Origin: Litorimonas sp039975855
Lineage (GTDB): Bacteria > Pseudomonadota > Alphaproteobacteria > Caulobacterales > Maricaulaceae
Length of the DNA stretch: 64,000 bases
Assembly: GCA_039975855.1 (NCBI GenBank)
Contig: JBDWGH010000004.1
Location: forward strand, 62,001-126,000
Reading direction: 5' to 3'
Each line of letters opens with the position of its first letter. Within the stretch, counting starts at the first letter, position 1. A program made the position numbers and the translations under genes. Below the pieces are notes generated by a model. It saw only the letters and a program-made list of their open reading frames with translations, was not told the DNA's origin and searched no databases. Below are positions 53,593-62,896 of the stretch, in pieces.

Positions 53593-55548
53593 CTATTTAG
53601 TCATGTGTTCTGACCGGCCGTTTACTTCCCGTAGAAACTTATCCACTCCAACAAAAAACGCTTCTCGATTTTCCTGCCGTGAAAGAAAATGGTCTTCGTC
53701 TTCAAATTCCATAGCGGTATGTTTAACACCCGCTTTTTTCAGCGCCTTTTTCATTCGAAGGAACTGATCGAATTGAACATTCTCGTCTTGATCTCCGTGA
53801 GCTAAGAAAACCGGAACTTTAATATTTTCAGCCACATGTACCGGTGAATTCGCCTTTCGTACACTTCGGTCTTTCATAGCATCACCGAAAAACTCTTTCG
53901 CAGCCGCTTTGCCCCCACGGTATTTCGCAAGATCCCGTTTGGCGTCATTAATGTCAGTCAATGCCGCCATTGCGATGACACAATCATAAAGACCTTCATT
54001 GTCTTTGGCGGCCCCCATCAACGCCGCATACCCCCCGTAAGACCAACCCGCAATGCAGGTTCGGTTTGGATCTGAGTATCCTTTTTCGAGCAGGTATCGC
54101 GTCGCATCTTCAACGTCTTCTTGCATAACCAACCAATTATCCCGGCCCGCTTCCTTAAAGGCCTTTCCATAACCTTCTGAGCCTCGGAAGTTCATTTGCA
54201 TAACGCCGTAACCACGCGACGCGAAAAACTGCGCAAAGTAATCGAACCGTTTCTCATCCCGCCCATAAGGTCCTCCGTGCGGGAGAACGATGAAAGGTAA
54301 ATTTTTCAAATCAGCTTGCGATTGAATAGCTGGTGGCAGCGTAACGAAAGCTGGAATTTTTTCTCCATCCCGCGCTTTATATTTCACAGGGAATACATTT
54401 CCCATTTCTTCAGCTTTGAGACCAGAGTAACGGTTTTGAATAAGTGTCGGCGCTGCATCACCATGATTGTAAAGAAATAGCCCGCCCGGCTCAAATGGCG
54501 CAGACATTCGCACAATCATTGTTTTATAGTCATCTGTCTGATCAATATAACTAACAGAATAACCATCAAATTGTTTTCTAAGTTTTGATAAGGATGTCCC
54601 GTAATCGCCGAGTAATTCGGTTTCTTCTTCCTCGGCGACATATTTTGCACCGATCACTGTCTCACCGTCTGAACTCACTATAACACCAGAAGCATCATAA
54701 TCGTCATTGTGGAATAGTGAGCGCGTAATGGCCCGCTTTTCAAAGTCATAAATGTAAAGCCCGATCGTATCGCGGCCATTATAGTCTCCGATAATCAACT
54801 CGGCCCCGTCTTTCAAAAATCCGTAAATCGGTGTATTCGGTGAGAGCCCCGGATATTTTTCATAGCTATCCCAGTTCCCGGTCGCTACATCATGGATTCG
54901 CATATAATCTTTACCGTTCTCGTTCTGGCCTCGACCTATACGCGGTATTCCATTGTCATCCGTATACCAGTACTCAATACCGGTCTTGGATCTTTCTATT
55001 CGTTTTGAACGACCCGTCGCGACATTTACTTTATGTATGTCAGGGTAAGGATAAAATTCTTGTTTTGAGAACGCCATCAATATGTGTTCGGGATCGTCCT
55101 CCAACCAATCAACGACCCGGTCATTAAACTGGCGAAAAATTTTGGGCTTTAGAACAAAACGACCTTTATCTTCCCCAAGTGATCTTGTGTATAAATGCGT
55201 CACTGTGAATGGTGTGCCCCGATGAGAATCGCTTTTTTCCACAGCGACAACGAAACGTTCATTGTTCACCCATTTGATATAACGTGGACGTAATTCCTTA
55301 CCCAAAGAGATGACTTCCATTTTCGCACGTGGATCAGCCGTCAGCCGTGTTGCCGCAAAATAAGTGCCTCCGAGGTTCACAATAATAGCTAAGTATTTGC
55401 CGTCTGGCGAAAGGTCGGCATCAAAACCTAGAGGAAGCTCGCCAAAAGCTTCGGGCGGTGGGGCAGCTTGAGCGATGGAGATCGCGCTACATCCAATCAA
55501 AAAAGACAATCCAACACTTTTTGCCAGCTTGCTTAAAATTCTTCTCAT
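53593..55548 (-). CDS. S9-family prolyl-oligopeptidase-type serine peptidase
   Basis: 651 residues with a signal peptide ending AQA. An N-terminal beta-propeller (about 35-390) precedes the alpha/beta hydrolase domain with Ser in GWSYGGYAAL, Asp in AHGDQDENV and His in EDEDHFLS. Acylaminoacyl/dipeptidyl-peptidase-like, probably periplasmic, hydrolysing oligopeptides. No partner gene nearby. Confidence 0.9.
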   Translation of the reverse strand: MRRILSKLAKSVGLSFLIGCSAISIAQAAPPPEAFGELPLGFDADLSPDGKYLAIIVNLGGTYFAATRLTADPRAKMEVISLGKELRPRYIKWVNNERFVVAVEKSDSHRGTPFTVTHLYTRSLGEDKGRFVLKPKIFRQFNDRVVDWLEDDPEHILMAFSKQEFYPYPDIHKVNVATGRSKRIERSKTGIEYWYTDDNGIPRIGRGQNENGKDYMRIHDVATGNWDSYEKYPGLSPNTPIYGFLKDGAELIIGDYNGRDTIGLYIYDFEKRAITRSLFHNDDYDASGVIVSSDGETVIGAKYVAEEEETELLGDYGTSLSKLRKQFDGYSVSYIDQTDDYKTMIVRMSAPFEPGGLFLYNHGDAAPTLIQNRYSGLKAEEMGNVFPVKYKARDGEKIPAFVTLPPAIQSQADLKNLPFIVLPHGGPYGRDEKRFDYFAQFFASRGYGVMQMNFRGSEGYGKAFKEAGRDNWLVMQEDVEDATRYLLEKGYSDPNRTCIAGWSYGGYAALMGAAKDNEGLYDCVIAMAALTDINDAKRDLAKYRGGKAAAKEFFGDAMKDRSVRKANSPVHVAENIKVPVFLAHGDQDENVQFDQFLRMKKALKKAGVKHTAMEFEDEDHFLSRQENREAFFVGVDKFLREVNGRSEHMTK

Positions 55549-55652
55549 TAGCCCTAAACCCTCTTTTTTTTCAGTTTCACGGAAGCCGAAAAACGCAAAG
55601 GCTGCAAGGGTCAGACTGCAATTTCAGCGATATTATTTCGATTTGACAAACA

Positions 55653-56684
55653 TTAGTTTTGTTCGTCAGTCGTGAAATGCTTGGAAAGGCGTAAACCTTG
55701 GTTTTGGTAATGACTACCCTGTGCACCGTAAAGCGTATCTGGAATTTCAGACATCGGTTCAAAAACCAGTTTCGCAACAGCTTGGCCATGCCGCAAAAGA
55801 AACGGAACATCTCGCCCGCGCACTTCCAATACGGCCCGGCTTCCTTGTCCGCCAGCCTCATTCGCGCCAAACCCAGGATCGAAAAACCCTGCATAATGAG
55901 CACGAAACTCGCCAATTTCGGGAGCAATCGGCGCCATTTCCGCCGCTTGATCAATTGGAATTTCGACAGCTTCACGGCTCGCTAAAATGTAAAATTCTTC
56001 TGGGTCCAGAACCAACGTCCCGTTGGGCGCATAAAGCGGTTCCCAATATTCCGCAGCCGCATGCGCTTTCAAATTTCGCAGATCTACTAAACCCGAATGA
56101 CGCTTGGCCCGATAGCCGATGATTGCGCCTTTGGTCTCTCCCTTAAGATCAATACTGACATGTTGCGTTTCCAGCGCATTATGGACGCCTCGACGAAAGC
56201 GGATTTGTCCTAAACGATCACCTGGACGTGCAAGTATTGGAAACGTGCGCGGAGCAACCTCCATGTAAAGCGGTCCTGAATAACCCGCCGGAATAGTATC
56301 GAATTTTTCGCCTCCATCACAAATAACGCGGGTGAAGACATCCAACCTGCCCGTTGAACTTTTCGGATTTGCCAATCCGACGATATCGTTCGGAAGGTTG
56401 AGGCCCTCCTTTAGAGGGATGAGATACACACATCCTGTTTCCAAAACGGCGCCATGTGTCAAATCGATTTGGTGCATCACAACTGATTTTACGACATCCG
56501 CGACCGTCTTACCTGGCCCTGGCAAAAAACTCGCCCGCAAGCGCATAGCGGTCTCGCCTAAACATAAATCCAAGCTCGCGGGTTGAATGGAGGGTGGATG
56601 CGCAGCGTCATCGGATAAGCCAGAGATAGCCCCGGAGGCGACAAGCTGCGCAATATCCTGACGTGGTAAGATTCCGTTTGTCAT
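55653..56684 (-). CDS. dcd: 2'-deoxycytidine 5'-triphosphate deaminase, long form
   Basis: 343 residues, about twice the E. coli Dcd length, as in alphaproteobacteria where two dUTPase-fold halves are fused. Motifs: PPSIQPASLDL, ANPKSSTGRLD, RPGDRLGQIRF, and the second-half FFDPGFGA. Makes dUTP for thymidylate synthesis. The ATG at 56684 is taken as start; the longer frame to 56732 has no ribosome site. Divergent from apaG. Confidence 0.9.
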   Translation of the reverse strand: MTNGILPRQDIAQLVASGAISGLSDDAAHPPSIQPASLDLCLGETAMRLRASFLPGPGKTVADVVKSVVMHQIDLTHGAVLETGCVYLIPLKEGLNLPNDIVGLANPKSSTGRLDVFTRVICDGGEKFDTIPAGYSGPLYMEVAPRTFPILARPGDRLGQIRFRRGVHNALETQHVSIDLKGETKGAIIGYRAKRHSGLVDLRNLKAHAAAEYWEPLYAPNGTLVLDPEEFYILASREAVEIPIDQAAEMAPIAPEIGEFRAHYAGFFDPGFGANEAGGQGSRAVLEVRGRDVPFLLRHGQAVAKLVFEPMSEIPDTLYGAQGSHYQNQGLRLSKHFTTDEQN

Positions 56685-56881
56685 AAGGTCTTTGCTAACA
56701 GTCAGAGCGCGCCGCGCAACGGCTGCGTGCATAAACCTGTATATGGTTTCGCCTTCAAAATTTCACACTTTTCACTGTGTAACGGCCTTGCGGGTGCGAC
56801 AATCCTTCGTCAGGGTCATTTCAGAGAGAACGAAATTTGCTGATTTTGGGCAATTTCACAGGGGCCAAACGGAGTTGGGGC

Positions 56882-57331
56882 GTGGGAGAGAGAGAGCATC
56901 AAGGGAACGATCACACGCCGGTTGACGGCTTAGTTCCCCGTTACGAACAACGGACAGAGGACGTTATTGTTCGCGTTGCACCAGAGTTTCTGGCCGAACA
57001 GTCCAATCCCTCAGATTCGCGATTCATCTGGGCCTATACGGTCGAGATTGACAATCAGAGCGACAAAGATCTCACTGTTACTGATCGTTTTTGGCAAATC
57101 GCTGACAGTAGCGGACAAGTCCAGGAAGTCAGAGCTGCGGGCGTTGTTGGGGAAACCCCCATGGTCAAATCCGGCGAAACCTTCCGCTATACGTCTGGTG
57201 CGCCGCTAACGGCACCGTCCGGCATGATGCGCGGCGCCTATACAATGCGTACAGAAAGCGGCGAGAGTTTCGACATCATTGTCCCAACATTCTTGCTCGA
57301 CAGCCCGCATGAGGGGCATTGCCTCAATTAG
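56882..57331 (+). CDS. apaG: ApaG-family protein
   Basis: 149 residues. DVIVRVAPEFLAEQSNP, FIWAYTVEIDNQS, DRFWQIADSSGQ and the VVGETPMVKSGETFRYTSG, GAYTM pattern are standard ApaG, a fibronectin-type III-like fold whose role in Co/Mg homeostasis or nucleotide metabolism is unresolved. I start at the GTG at 56882, with CGGAG 7 nt upstream; a TTG at 56837 is possible. Confidence 0.92.
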   Translation: MGEREHQGNDHTPVDGLVPRYEQRTEDVIVRVAPEFLAEQSNPSDSRFIWAYTVEIDNQSDKDLTVTDRFWQIADSSGQVQEVRAAGVVGETPMVKSGETFRYTSGAPLTAPSGMMRGAYTMRTESGESFDIIVPTFLLDSPHEGHCLN

Positions 57332-57346
57332 AGTGGTGAACCGAGG

Positions 57347-58171
57347 CTAAAGCGCAGATTTGTCTTTTGTGTAGAACGCCAGAACTTTCTGGTATTTAAC
57401 GGGCATCATCCGCTGGAAGAAGCTTGCGACCTTGGCATCTTTTCCAACGACAATGCGGCGTTTTCGTTTCGCCGTACCGTTTAAAATAATCTGAACGGCC
57501 TTATCAACCGGCGTAATGGCTAATGAATCAAAGTCTTTATCCATTTCGGACTTCTTCTTTCCTTCCGGCAAGTGATCCACAATGGCGTTTCGTGCGACAT
57601 TGGTTTGTACGCCGCCAGGATGCACACAACATACGCCGACGCCCGTTCCCGTTTCTTCCATTTCCAGCGCGAGCGTTTCCGTGAAACCGCGCACAGCAAA
57701 TTTGGAGGCGCAGTAGTGAGCTTGCCCCGCATAAGCGATCAATCCGAAAAGAGACGATATATTTGTGACAACGCCTTTCGTCTGGATGAGCTGCGGAAGA
57801 AACACTTTCGTCATACGTACCACGCCCCAGAAGTTCACATCGATAACCTGCTCCATGCTTTCCAAGGGTGTGTTCACGACATCGCCGACGCGCGTCATTC
57901 CAGCATTGTTAAAAACATAATCCGCAGGCCCAAGAGCCGCCTCCACTTTAGCGGGATAATCTAAGACCGTCTGTTTATCTGAAACATCCAAAACATCGAC
58001 CAGGATACGATTGCCCGCGCCGATCATCTTTCGCGTTTCTTCCAGGCCGTCTGCATTGACATCGGAAATTGCCAGAACAGCGCCTTGTTCCGAAAGCTGC
58101 CGCGCAAGTTCACGCCCCATGCCAGAGGCTGCACCTGTGATGACACAGACTTTATCTTTGAAAATGCTCAT
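57347..58171 (-). CDS. Short-chain dehydrogenase/reductase
   Basis: 274 residues. TGAASGMG cofactor loop at about 12-19, NNAG, ISSLFG and YCASK (catalytic Tyr/Lys). Oxidises or reduces an alcohol or ketone. It overlaps the monooxygenase gene by 4 nt, so both probably act on the same compound: alcohol oxidised to a ketone by the SDR, then Baeyer-Villiger oxidation to an ester. Substrate not readable. Confidence 0.9.
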   Translation of the reverse strand: MSIFKDKVCVITGAASGMGRELARQLSEQGAVLAISDVNADGLEETRKMIGAGNRILVDVLDVSDKQTVLDYPAKVEAALGPADYVFNNAGMTRVGDVVNTPLESMEQVIDVNFWGVVRMTKVFLPQLIQTKGVVTNISSLFGLIAYAGQAHYCASKFAVRGFTETLALEMEETGTGVGVCCVHPGGVQTNVARNAIVDHLPEGKKKSEMDKDFDSLAITPVDKAVQIILNGTAKRKRRIVVGKDAKVASFFQRMMPVKYQKVLAFYTKDKSAL

Positions 58172-59634
58172 GCCGCCGCCTTCGTTTTAGAGGATGTAAA
58201 GACCAGACCATCATTCTCGACCGCTGACTTCATCAACGCAACTTTATCGAATTTATAGTCTTGCCGGTTTTGCCAAGGATCACGGTCACCCTGCTTAGGA
58301 AGTTTATCAACGACGCGTTTGATATATCCGGCTTCAAAATCAATGAATTGGCGGGCCACCAGATCATCCGGAGCTCTAGGCGTGACCGTATCCAATCCAT
58401 TGGCTTCCATGTGGTTCATCAAACGACATCCAAAGCGAGATATGAGATCGGCGCGCATCGTCCAGCTGGCATTCGTATACCCAAAAACTGAAACCATATT
58501 TGGAATGTCAGAGAACATTAATCCGTAATACCCAAAACTATCGGCAAGGTTCTTTTCCGTGCCATCAATCGATATTTTTGCCTGTCCGCCGACGACAACT
58601 TCCAGGCCCGTAGCTGTTACGATCAGATCCGCAGGCAGTGTTTCCCCAGATTTTAAGAGAATTCCATCTTCGACGAATTTCTCAATATGGTCTGTCACAA
58701 CGGCCGCTTTGCCAGCTTTCATCGCTTTGAATAAATCGGCATTTGGGACGAGACAAAGACGTTGATCCCACGGATTATAGGTGGGCGTGAAATGGGTCTC
58801 TACATCATAGTCGGGACCCAGCTCTTTTCGAATTTGTTTGAGTAAAAAGTCTCCCATCTTCTTTGGTTTTTTCTGCGCGGAATTATAAACGAAGCGCGTA
58901 TAGGCAATAGTCTTCGCGCGGGTCACCCGATAGGCCAGTTTTTCCGGTAGAATTTTTCGCAAGATATCCGCAACCCAATCTGTATCTGGACGGCTGGCTA
59001 TCCAGGTCGGACTGCGCTGCAACATGGTCACATGTTCGGCTGTTTGTGCAAGGTTTGGAATAAGGGTCACAGCCGTCGCTCCAGACCCAATGACGACAAT
59101 CTTCTTTCCAGAAACATCATAGTTATCGGGCCATTGTTGCGGATGAATGATATCACCTGAAAAGTCGTCACGACCTTCGAAATGCGGGTCATGACCTTTG
59201 TCGTAATTATAATATCCGGCAGCGGAGATGATGAAATTTGCGGTCAAACTGAATGTCTCGCCCTCTTTAGATGTCAGGGTCAATTGCCAGTAGGCTTGAT
59301 CAGAATTCCAATCCATCGCCGTGACTTTACGGTCATATCGAATGTGATCTTCAATCCCAAACTCAGCCGCAGTCTCCTTAATATAGTCTAAGATTGCAGG
59401 ACCATCGGCAATCGCCTTTCCATCCGTCCAAGGTTTAAAATCATAGCCCAGCGTATGCATATCAGAATCAGACCGAATGCCGGGATACCGGAAAAGATCC
59501 CATGTTCCGCCCATGCGCTCGCGCGCTTCGAGCACGATAAAACTCCGGTCTGGGCATTCACGGCGATGATGGCAGGCCGCACCAACCCCCGATAAACCAG
59601 CGCCAATGATAACCGTGTCAAAATGTTCCGTCAT
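58168..59634 (-). CDS. Baeyer-Villiger/flavin-containing monooxygenase
   Basis: 488 residues. FAD motif GAGLSGVGA at about 11-19, the BVMO fingerprint FSGDIIHPQQWP, and the NADP motif GSGATAVTLIP. Oxidises a ketone or heteroatom using NADPH and O2. Heads the two-gene operon with the SDR. Upstream, at 59669-59740, lies a short divergent frame that could be a regulator remnant. Confidence 0.92.
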   Translation of the reverse strand: MTEHFDTVIIGAGLSGVGAACHHRRECPDRSFIVLEARERMGGTWDLFRYPGIRSDSDMHTLGYDFKPWTDGKAIADGPAILDYIKETAAEFGIEDHIRYDRKVTAMDWNSDQAYWQLTLTSKEGETFSLTANFIISAAGYYNYDKGHDPHFEGRDDFSGDIIHPQQWPDNYDVSGKKIVVIGSGATAVTLIPNLAQTAEHVTMLQRSPTWIASRPDTDWVADILRKILPEKLAYRVTRAKTIAYTRFVYNSAQKKPKKMGDFLLKQIRKELGPDYDVETHFTPTYNPWDQRLCLVPNADLFKAMKAGKAAVVTDHIEKFVEDGILLKSGETLPADLIVTATGLEVVVGGQAKISIDGTEKNLADSFGYYGLMFSDIPNMVSVFGYTNASWTMRADLISRFGCRLMNHMEANGLDTVTPRAPDDLVARQFIDFEAGYIKRVVDKLPKQGDRDPWQNRQDYKFDKVALMKSAVENDGLVFTSSKTKAAA

Positions 59635-59668
59635 GCAAACTGCTTAAAACGAGGTTGCAGACAAGTCA

Positions 59669-59740
59669 GTGAACAAAAACGAAGACACGCCCATGCGGAA
59701 ATACGCGCGGTCCATCTTGGGAACCGCCGAAGGGCTTTAA
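59669..59740 (+). pseudogene. Possible TetR-family 5' remnant
   Basis: A 23-codon frame, GTG at 59669 (or ATG at 59693) to TAA at 59738-59740, divergent from the monooxygenase. Residues RKYARSILGTAEGL resemble the first helix of TetR regulators. It stops 3 nt before the 350-bp repeat. It could equally be chance. Confidence 0.25.
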
Positions 59741-59742
59741 TA

Positions 59743-60092
59743 GGGCAATTAGGACCGCCCGTAGGGTTAGCACCCGCGATGGAGTACCGAATTAGAATAA
59801 CTATGTTTCACGCGGGGCTAACCCTACAGCTGCGACGTTTTACGGGCCGGCCTGGTTGCACCCTTTGCAAACCGCTTATGCCGTCCAGTTGAAACGAAAA
59901 CGTTTCAACATGTCACGAACACAACAGCCCAAAGTCAGGCTCCTATCCCCGTAAGATAACGAGCTAGCATATCATAGCAGGCTCGTTTCACACGCAGCCC
60001 CTCAAACCGGTAAGTCGATATCTTACTTGTCCAATGATTGAGAGAACCCAGTTAATATGCGGGGGAAAACCAAAGGTGAGGACGCAGTTTTT
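59743..60092 (-). repeat. 350-bp structured repeat, copy B
   Basis: Inverse copy of 25555-25904, equal in length. It retains the 9-bp TTTT-loop hairpin and the GGGTTAGC/GCTAACCC stem; a change to CGCGGG next to the inner arm extends pairing with CCCGCG. No transposase, and no shared flanks. The rest of the gene-poor stretch, 60093-60307, shows no gene that I trust; a 51-codon frame at 60057-60212 has no support. Confidence 0.9.
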
Positions 60093-60307
60093 GAGAAAAA
60101 TGACAAGTACCTGAAACCACGTCAAACTTATTCGGATTGCCTATACTTGAAACGCGGATTTAATTCGAAAAGCTGCCCGAGGGCGCAAATCGCACGACTG
60201 ATGCGTGTCTGACTAGGAGCGATTTTGAGGTATCCACCTAAATTCTATTTTATTCTGCTATTCCGGCAGTCGAACTCACCAACATGGGTCCAAAACTAAT
60301 TACCTAA

Positions 60308-60865
60308 CTACTGTGGATATCTACGAGCCCATTGGTTGTAGTCGAAGTAATCACGAAGTTCCGTAATTTTATTTCCTTCCACTTTGAAAACACTGACGAT
60401 CTGACTCGGGGCTTCCACTAGGCCCTTGGACGCCTTATCAGTCCACACGACGTCGGCAACGACCACAACATAACCACTCGACTCCCAAATTCGATCAATA
60501 TCAAATTCAACTCCTTCAGAGAATTGACCTATTCGACCCATGGTGGCGAGAAGATCTTTTTTATTGTCATAAATATACGGAGTCGGAGCTAGAGGTGTAC
60601 TTTCAGACGTCTGGTCAATAAACTCAACATCATCAGGGAAAAATTCGCCCATTCCCCTTACATCTAGTCTTGAATAGGCGTCCAAGTAGTTTTCGACCAC
60701 TTGAATCGCCGATAAGCTTTTCGCATCCAGAGCATCGAGTGTCTTTTGACGTTTAGAGTTTACAGAATTACTAGCCGGCTCAATATCAACCTTATCTTGA
60801 GCCGTCGCACAGCCGCTAAGTGAAATCGACAAAACTCCGGCTAGAATTACATGATATAACGACAT
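60308..60865 (-). CDS. SnoaL/NTF2-like lipoprotein
   Basis: 185 residues. Lipobox LSGC, then a NTF2-like fold: VVENYLDAYSRLDVRGMGEFFPDDVEFIDQT and VVVVADVVWTDK, IVSVFKVEGNKITELRDYFD. Such domains bind small hydrophobic ligands or act as isomerases; here probably periplasmic. GGGAG 6 nt before the ATG. Lies 70 nt downstream of the AraC-type gene and may be its target. Confidence 0.82.
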   Translation of the reverse strand: MSLYHVILAGVLSISLSGCATAQDKVDIEPASNSVNSKRQKTLDALDAKSLSAIQVVENYLDAYSRLDVRGMGEFFPDDVEFIDQTSESTPLAPTPYIYDNKKDLLATMGRIGQFSEGVEFDIDRIWESSGYVVVVADVVWTDKASKGLVEAPSQIVSVFKVEGNKITELRDYFDYNQWARRYPQ

Positions 60866-60935
60866 TTTTTACTCCCAAAAACTATAGGAGTTTGGTGTCT
60901 TGCGTTCTGCACGAGCAATCAACCGATCCTATAGG

Positions 60936-62045
60936 TTAGGACAAATCTTGCTTACGAAACTTACTCGGAGTTTTACCACAATGTTTGCGAAAAGCAGTAT
61001 TGAATGTTGATCGAGAGTTAAATCCGCTCGCCAAGGCTATATGCAGTAAATTCGAAGTCGAAGACTTCATAAGCCTTTGGGCTTCATCAATTCGATGCAT
61101 GTTGATAAAGGTCAAAAAAGTCTGCCCTCGTCCCTGGTTCAAAGCTTGGGAAAGATGGTTTGTTGTCGTACCCAGAGCGTTGGCAAGTTTAGGCAAACTG
61201 AGATTTGGATCCAAGTAAGGTTGTTTTTCGTCCATCAAAGCATCCAGCTTATTAAGAAGGCGCTCAAGTCGATCGTTACTGAGACCAGAATTAGAGTATG
61301 ATGTTTTTCTCGAAATTTCCAAAGCTGAAGATTGCTCAGGGAAATTATACATCGCGCGTTTTAAAATCGCTGTATAAGCAAACGATGTGACAACCACGCT
61401 CAAGACAATGGTATTAATAGATCGCAAAAGACTTTGAGCTGACGCGAACTCCCCCAGAAACATGGAAATAAAATCGATTAGGATAGCAACAATAGAGAAC
61501 AGCAGAACGTATCTAATCCAAGACAGTGATTTGTCATTTACCCGTGAAAACCAGTCTTTGAGACGCAAATCATGGAACCGTAAAAGGTTTATCCCTTTGT
61601 ATATATGAAATATCGTCCAAGGAGAAATTGACAGGCTTACAATTGTGGCAAAAAAATAAAGAGCGTTTGATTTTTCTTCCAGTGCATTCAGTCCATACAC
61701 TAATATATAGGTTAAACTACAGAGCACGAAATACACCCAAGTCAAAATAGGCAATTGCTGCAAAACTGATTTGTCCGCTACCGGATCGCCAGACACGGCT
61801 TTCAGGTGCTGGACCAAAATGGGGCCGAACAATACAAAAAATGGATAAGAAATTCCTGATGCATAACCTGACCAGAATGGCCAAGTAACAGACAAGAGTG
61901 TATCTATACCTCCAGCGCTCAAAATTAGAAAAACCGCTACTAATGTACGGTTAGTTTTAAAGTCAGGACTTTTTAAAAGAAGCAGGGTTGAGAAAATACA
62001 GGTTACTAGTGCCGCCGATAGCGATATGACCAAGATTGTGTTCAC
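60936..62045 (-). CDS. Membrane-bound AraC-family regulator
   Basis: 369 residues. The first 240 have about seven hydrophobic helices; the last 105 form an AraC DNA-binding domain (LSLPKLANALGTTTNHLSQALNQ, LLHIALASGFNSRSTFNTAFRKHCGKTPSKFRK). Such proteins sense a signal in the membrane and act on nearby genes. Starts with GTG at 62045; weak ribosome site. Region is A/T-rich by eye. Confidence 0.88.
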   Translation of the reverse strand: MNTILVISLSAALVTCIFSTLLLLKSPDFKTNRTLVAVFLILSAGGIDTLLSVTWPFWSGYASGISYPFFVLFGPILVQHLKAVSGDPVADKSVLQQLPILTWVYFVLCSLTYILVYGLNALEEKSNALYFFATIVSLSISPWTIFHIYKGINLLRFHDLRLKDWFSRVNDKSLSWIRYVLLFSIVAILIDFISMFLGEFASAQSLLRSINTIVLSVVVTSFAYTAILKRAMYNFPEQSSALEISRKTSYSNSGLSNDRLERLLNKLDALMDEKQPYLDPNLSLPKLANALGTTTNHLSQALNQGRGQTFLTFINMHRIDEAQRLMKSSTSNLLHIALASGFNSRSTFNTAFRKHCGKTPSKFRKQDLS

Positions 62046-62147
62046 TACGCCAAGCTAGGGGTCTAAAGATATCCTGTCCATAATGTTTGTTCTAATTGAT
62101 AAACTTGAGTGTCTTACTTTGGGCTTTTGAAGAGGCTCGTCCCTTCC

Positions 62148-62876
62148 TCACCAATCTCCGTTCACACTTTGCCAGACGCTGAGGAGGGCCACTGCTGCTG
62201 TATCGGCGCGTAAGATTCTGGGACCGAGCGCGACGGGATGTACGTTTTTCATGCCGCGTAATTCAGCGCGTTCTGCATCTGTGAAACCGCCCTCGGGGCC
62301 AATGATGAATCCGATTGGAGCTTTGATATTTGCGCAGACGTCAGATGCCGATTGCGCATCTCCCGCCTCATCCGCGAATAAGAGCGGCGTCTCTGTCCAT
62401 TCCCCCAACACATCCAATAATGGGCGAGCGGTTTTCACCTCTGGAATGTCGAGGCGTTCTGTCTGCTCTGCAGCTTCAATGGCTTGCGACCTCGCTTTGT
62501 CGACATTGAGTCGCGGAAATTGAGTGCGGGCGGTGAGGACAGGTTGGAATGTCGCGACGCCAAGCTCTGTCCCTTTTTCGATAATGAAAGAGGTTCGGTG
62601 TTTCCGAACCGGTGCAAAGAGAAGCGTAACATCAAGCGACGCCAAAGGCGGGCGAAGTTGCTCTTGCACCACAAGCTGTGTCGATTTCTTCGAAACAGAC
62701 ACAATTTCGGCGCGCCATTCACCGGCCTCACCGTTAAAAACCCGCACGGAATCTCCGACGTTTTTTCGGATGACCGTTGTCAAATAATGAGCCTGCTCAC
62801 GCGGCAAATCGACGGTTGTTTCCCCCGCCAAATCATCAGGCACATGTAATCGTGGAAGCGTATAGTTTTCGCGCAT
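62148..62876 (-). CDS. rsmE: 16S rRNA m3U1498 methyltransferase RsmE
   Basis: 242 residues, SPOUT methyltransferase. N-terminal PUA-like domain, then IGPEGGFTDAE and LGPRILRADTAAV, the knot motifs binding SAM. Methylates 16S rRNA U1498. Divergent from ubiA, starts 20 nt apart. Confidence 0.95.
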   Translation of the reverse strand: MRENYTLPRLHVPDDLAGETTVDLPREQAHYLTTVIRKNVGDSVRVFNGEAGEWRAEIVSVSKKSTQLVVQEQLRPPLASLDVTLLFAPVRKHRTSFIIEKGTELGVATFQPVLTARTQFPRLNVDKARSQAIEAAEQTERLDIPEVKTARPLLDVLGEWTETPLLFADEAGDAQSASDVCANIKAPIGFIIGPEGGFTDAERAELRGMKNVHPVALGPRILRADTAAVALLSVWQSVNGDW

Positions 62877-62896
62877 AAGCCTGCTATAGCACTCTC

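Noticed and set aside
60057..60212. 51-codon frame beginning in repeat copy B
   Set aside because: No ribosome site, no recognisable motif and no equivalent frame at repeat copy A.
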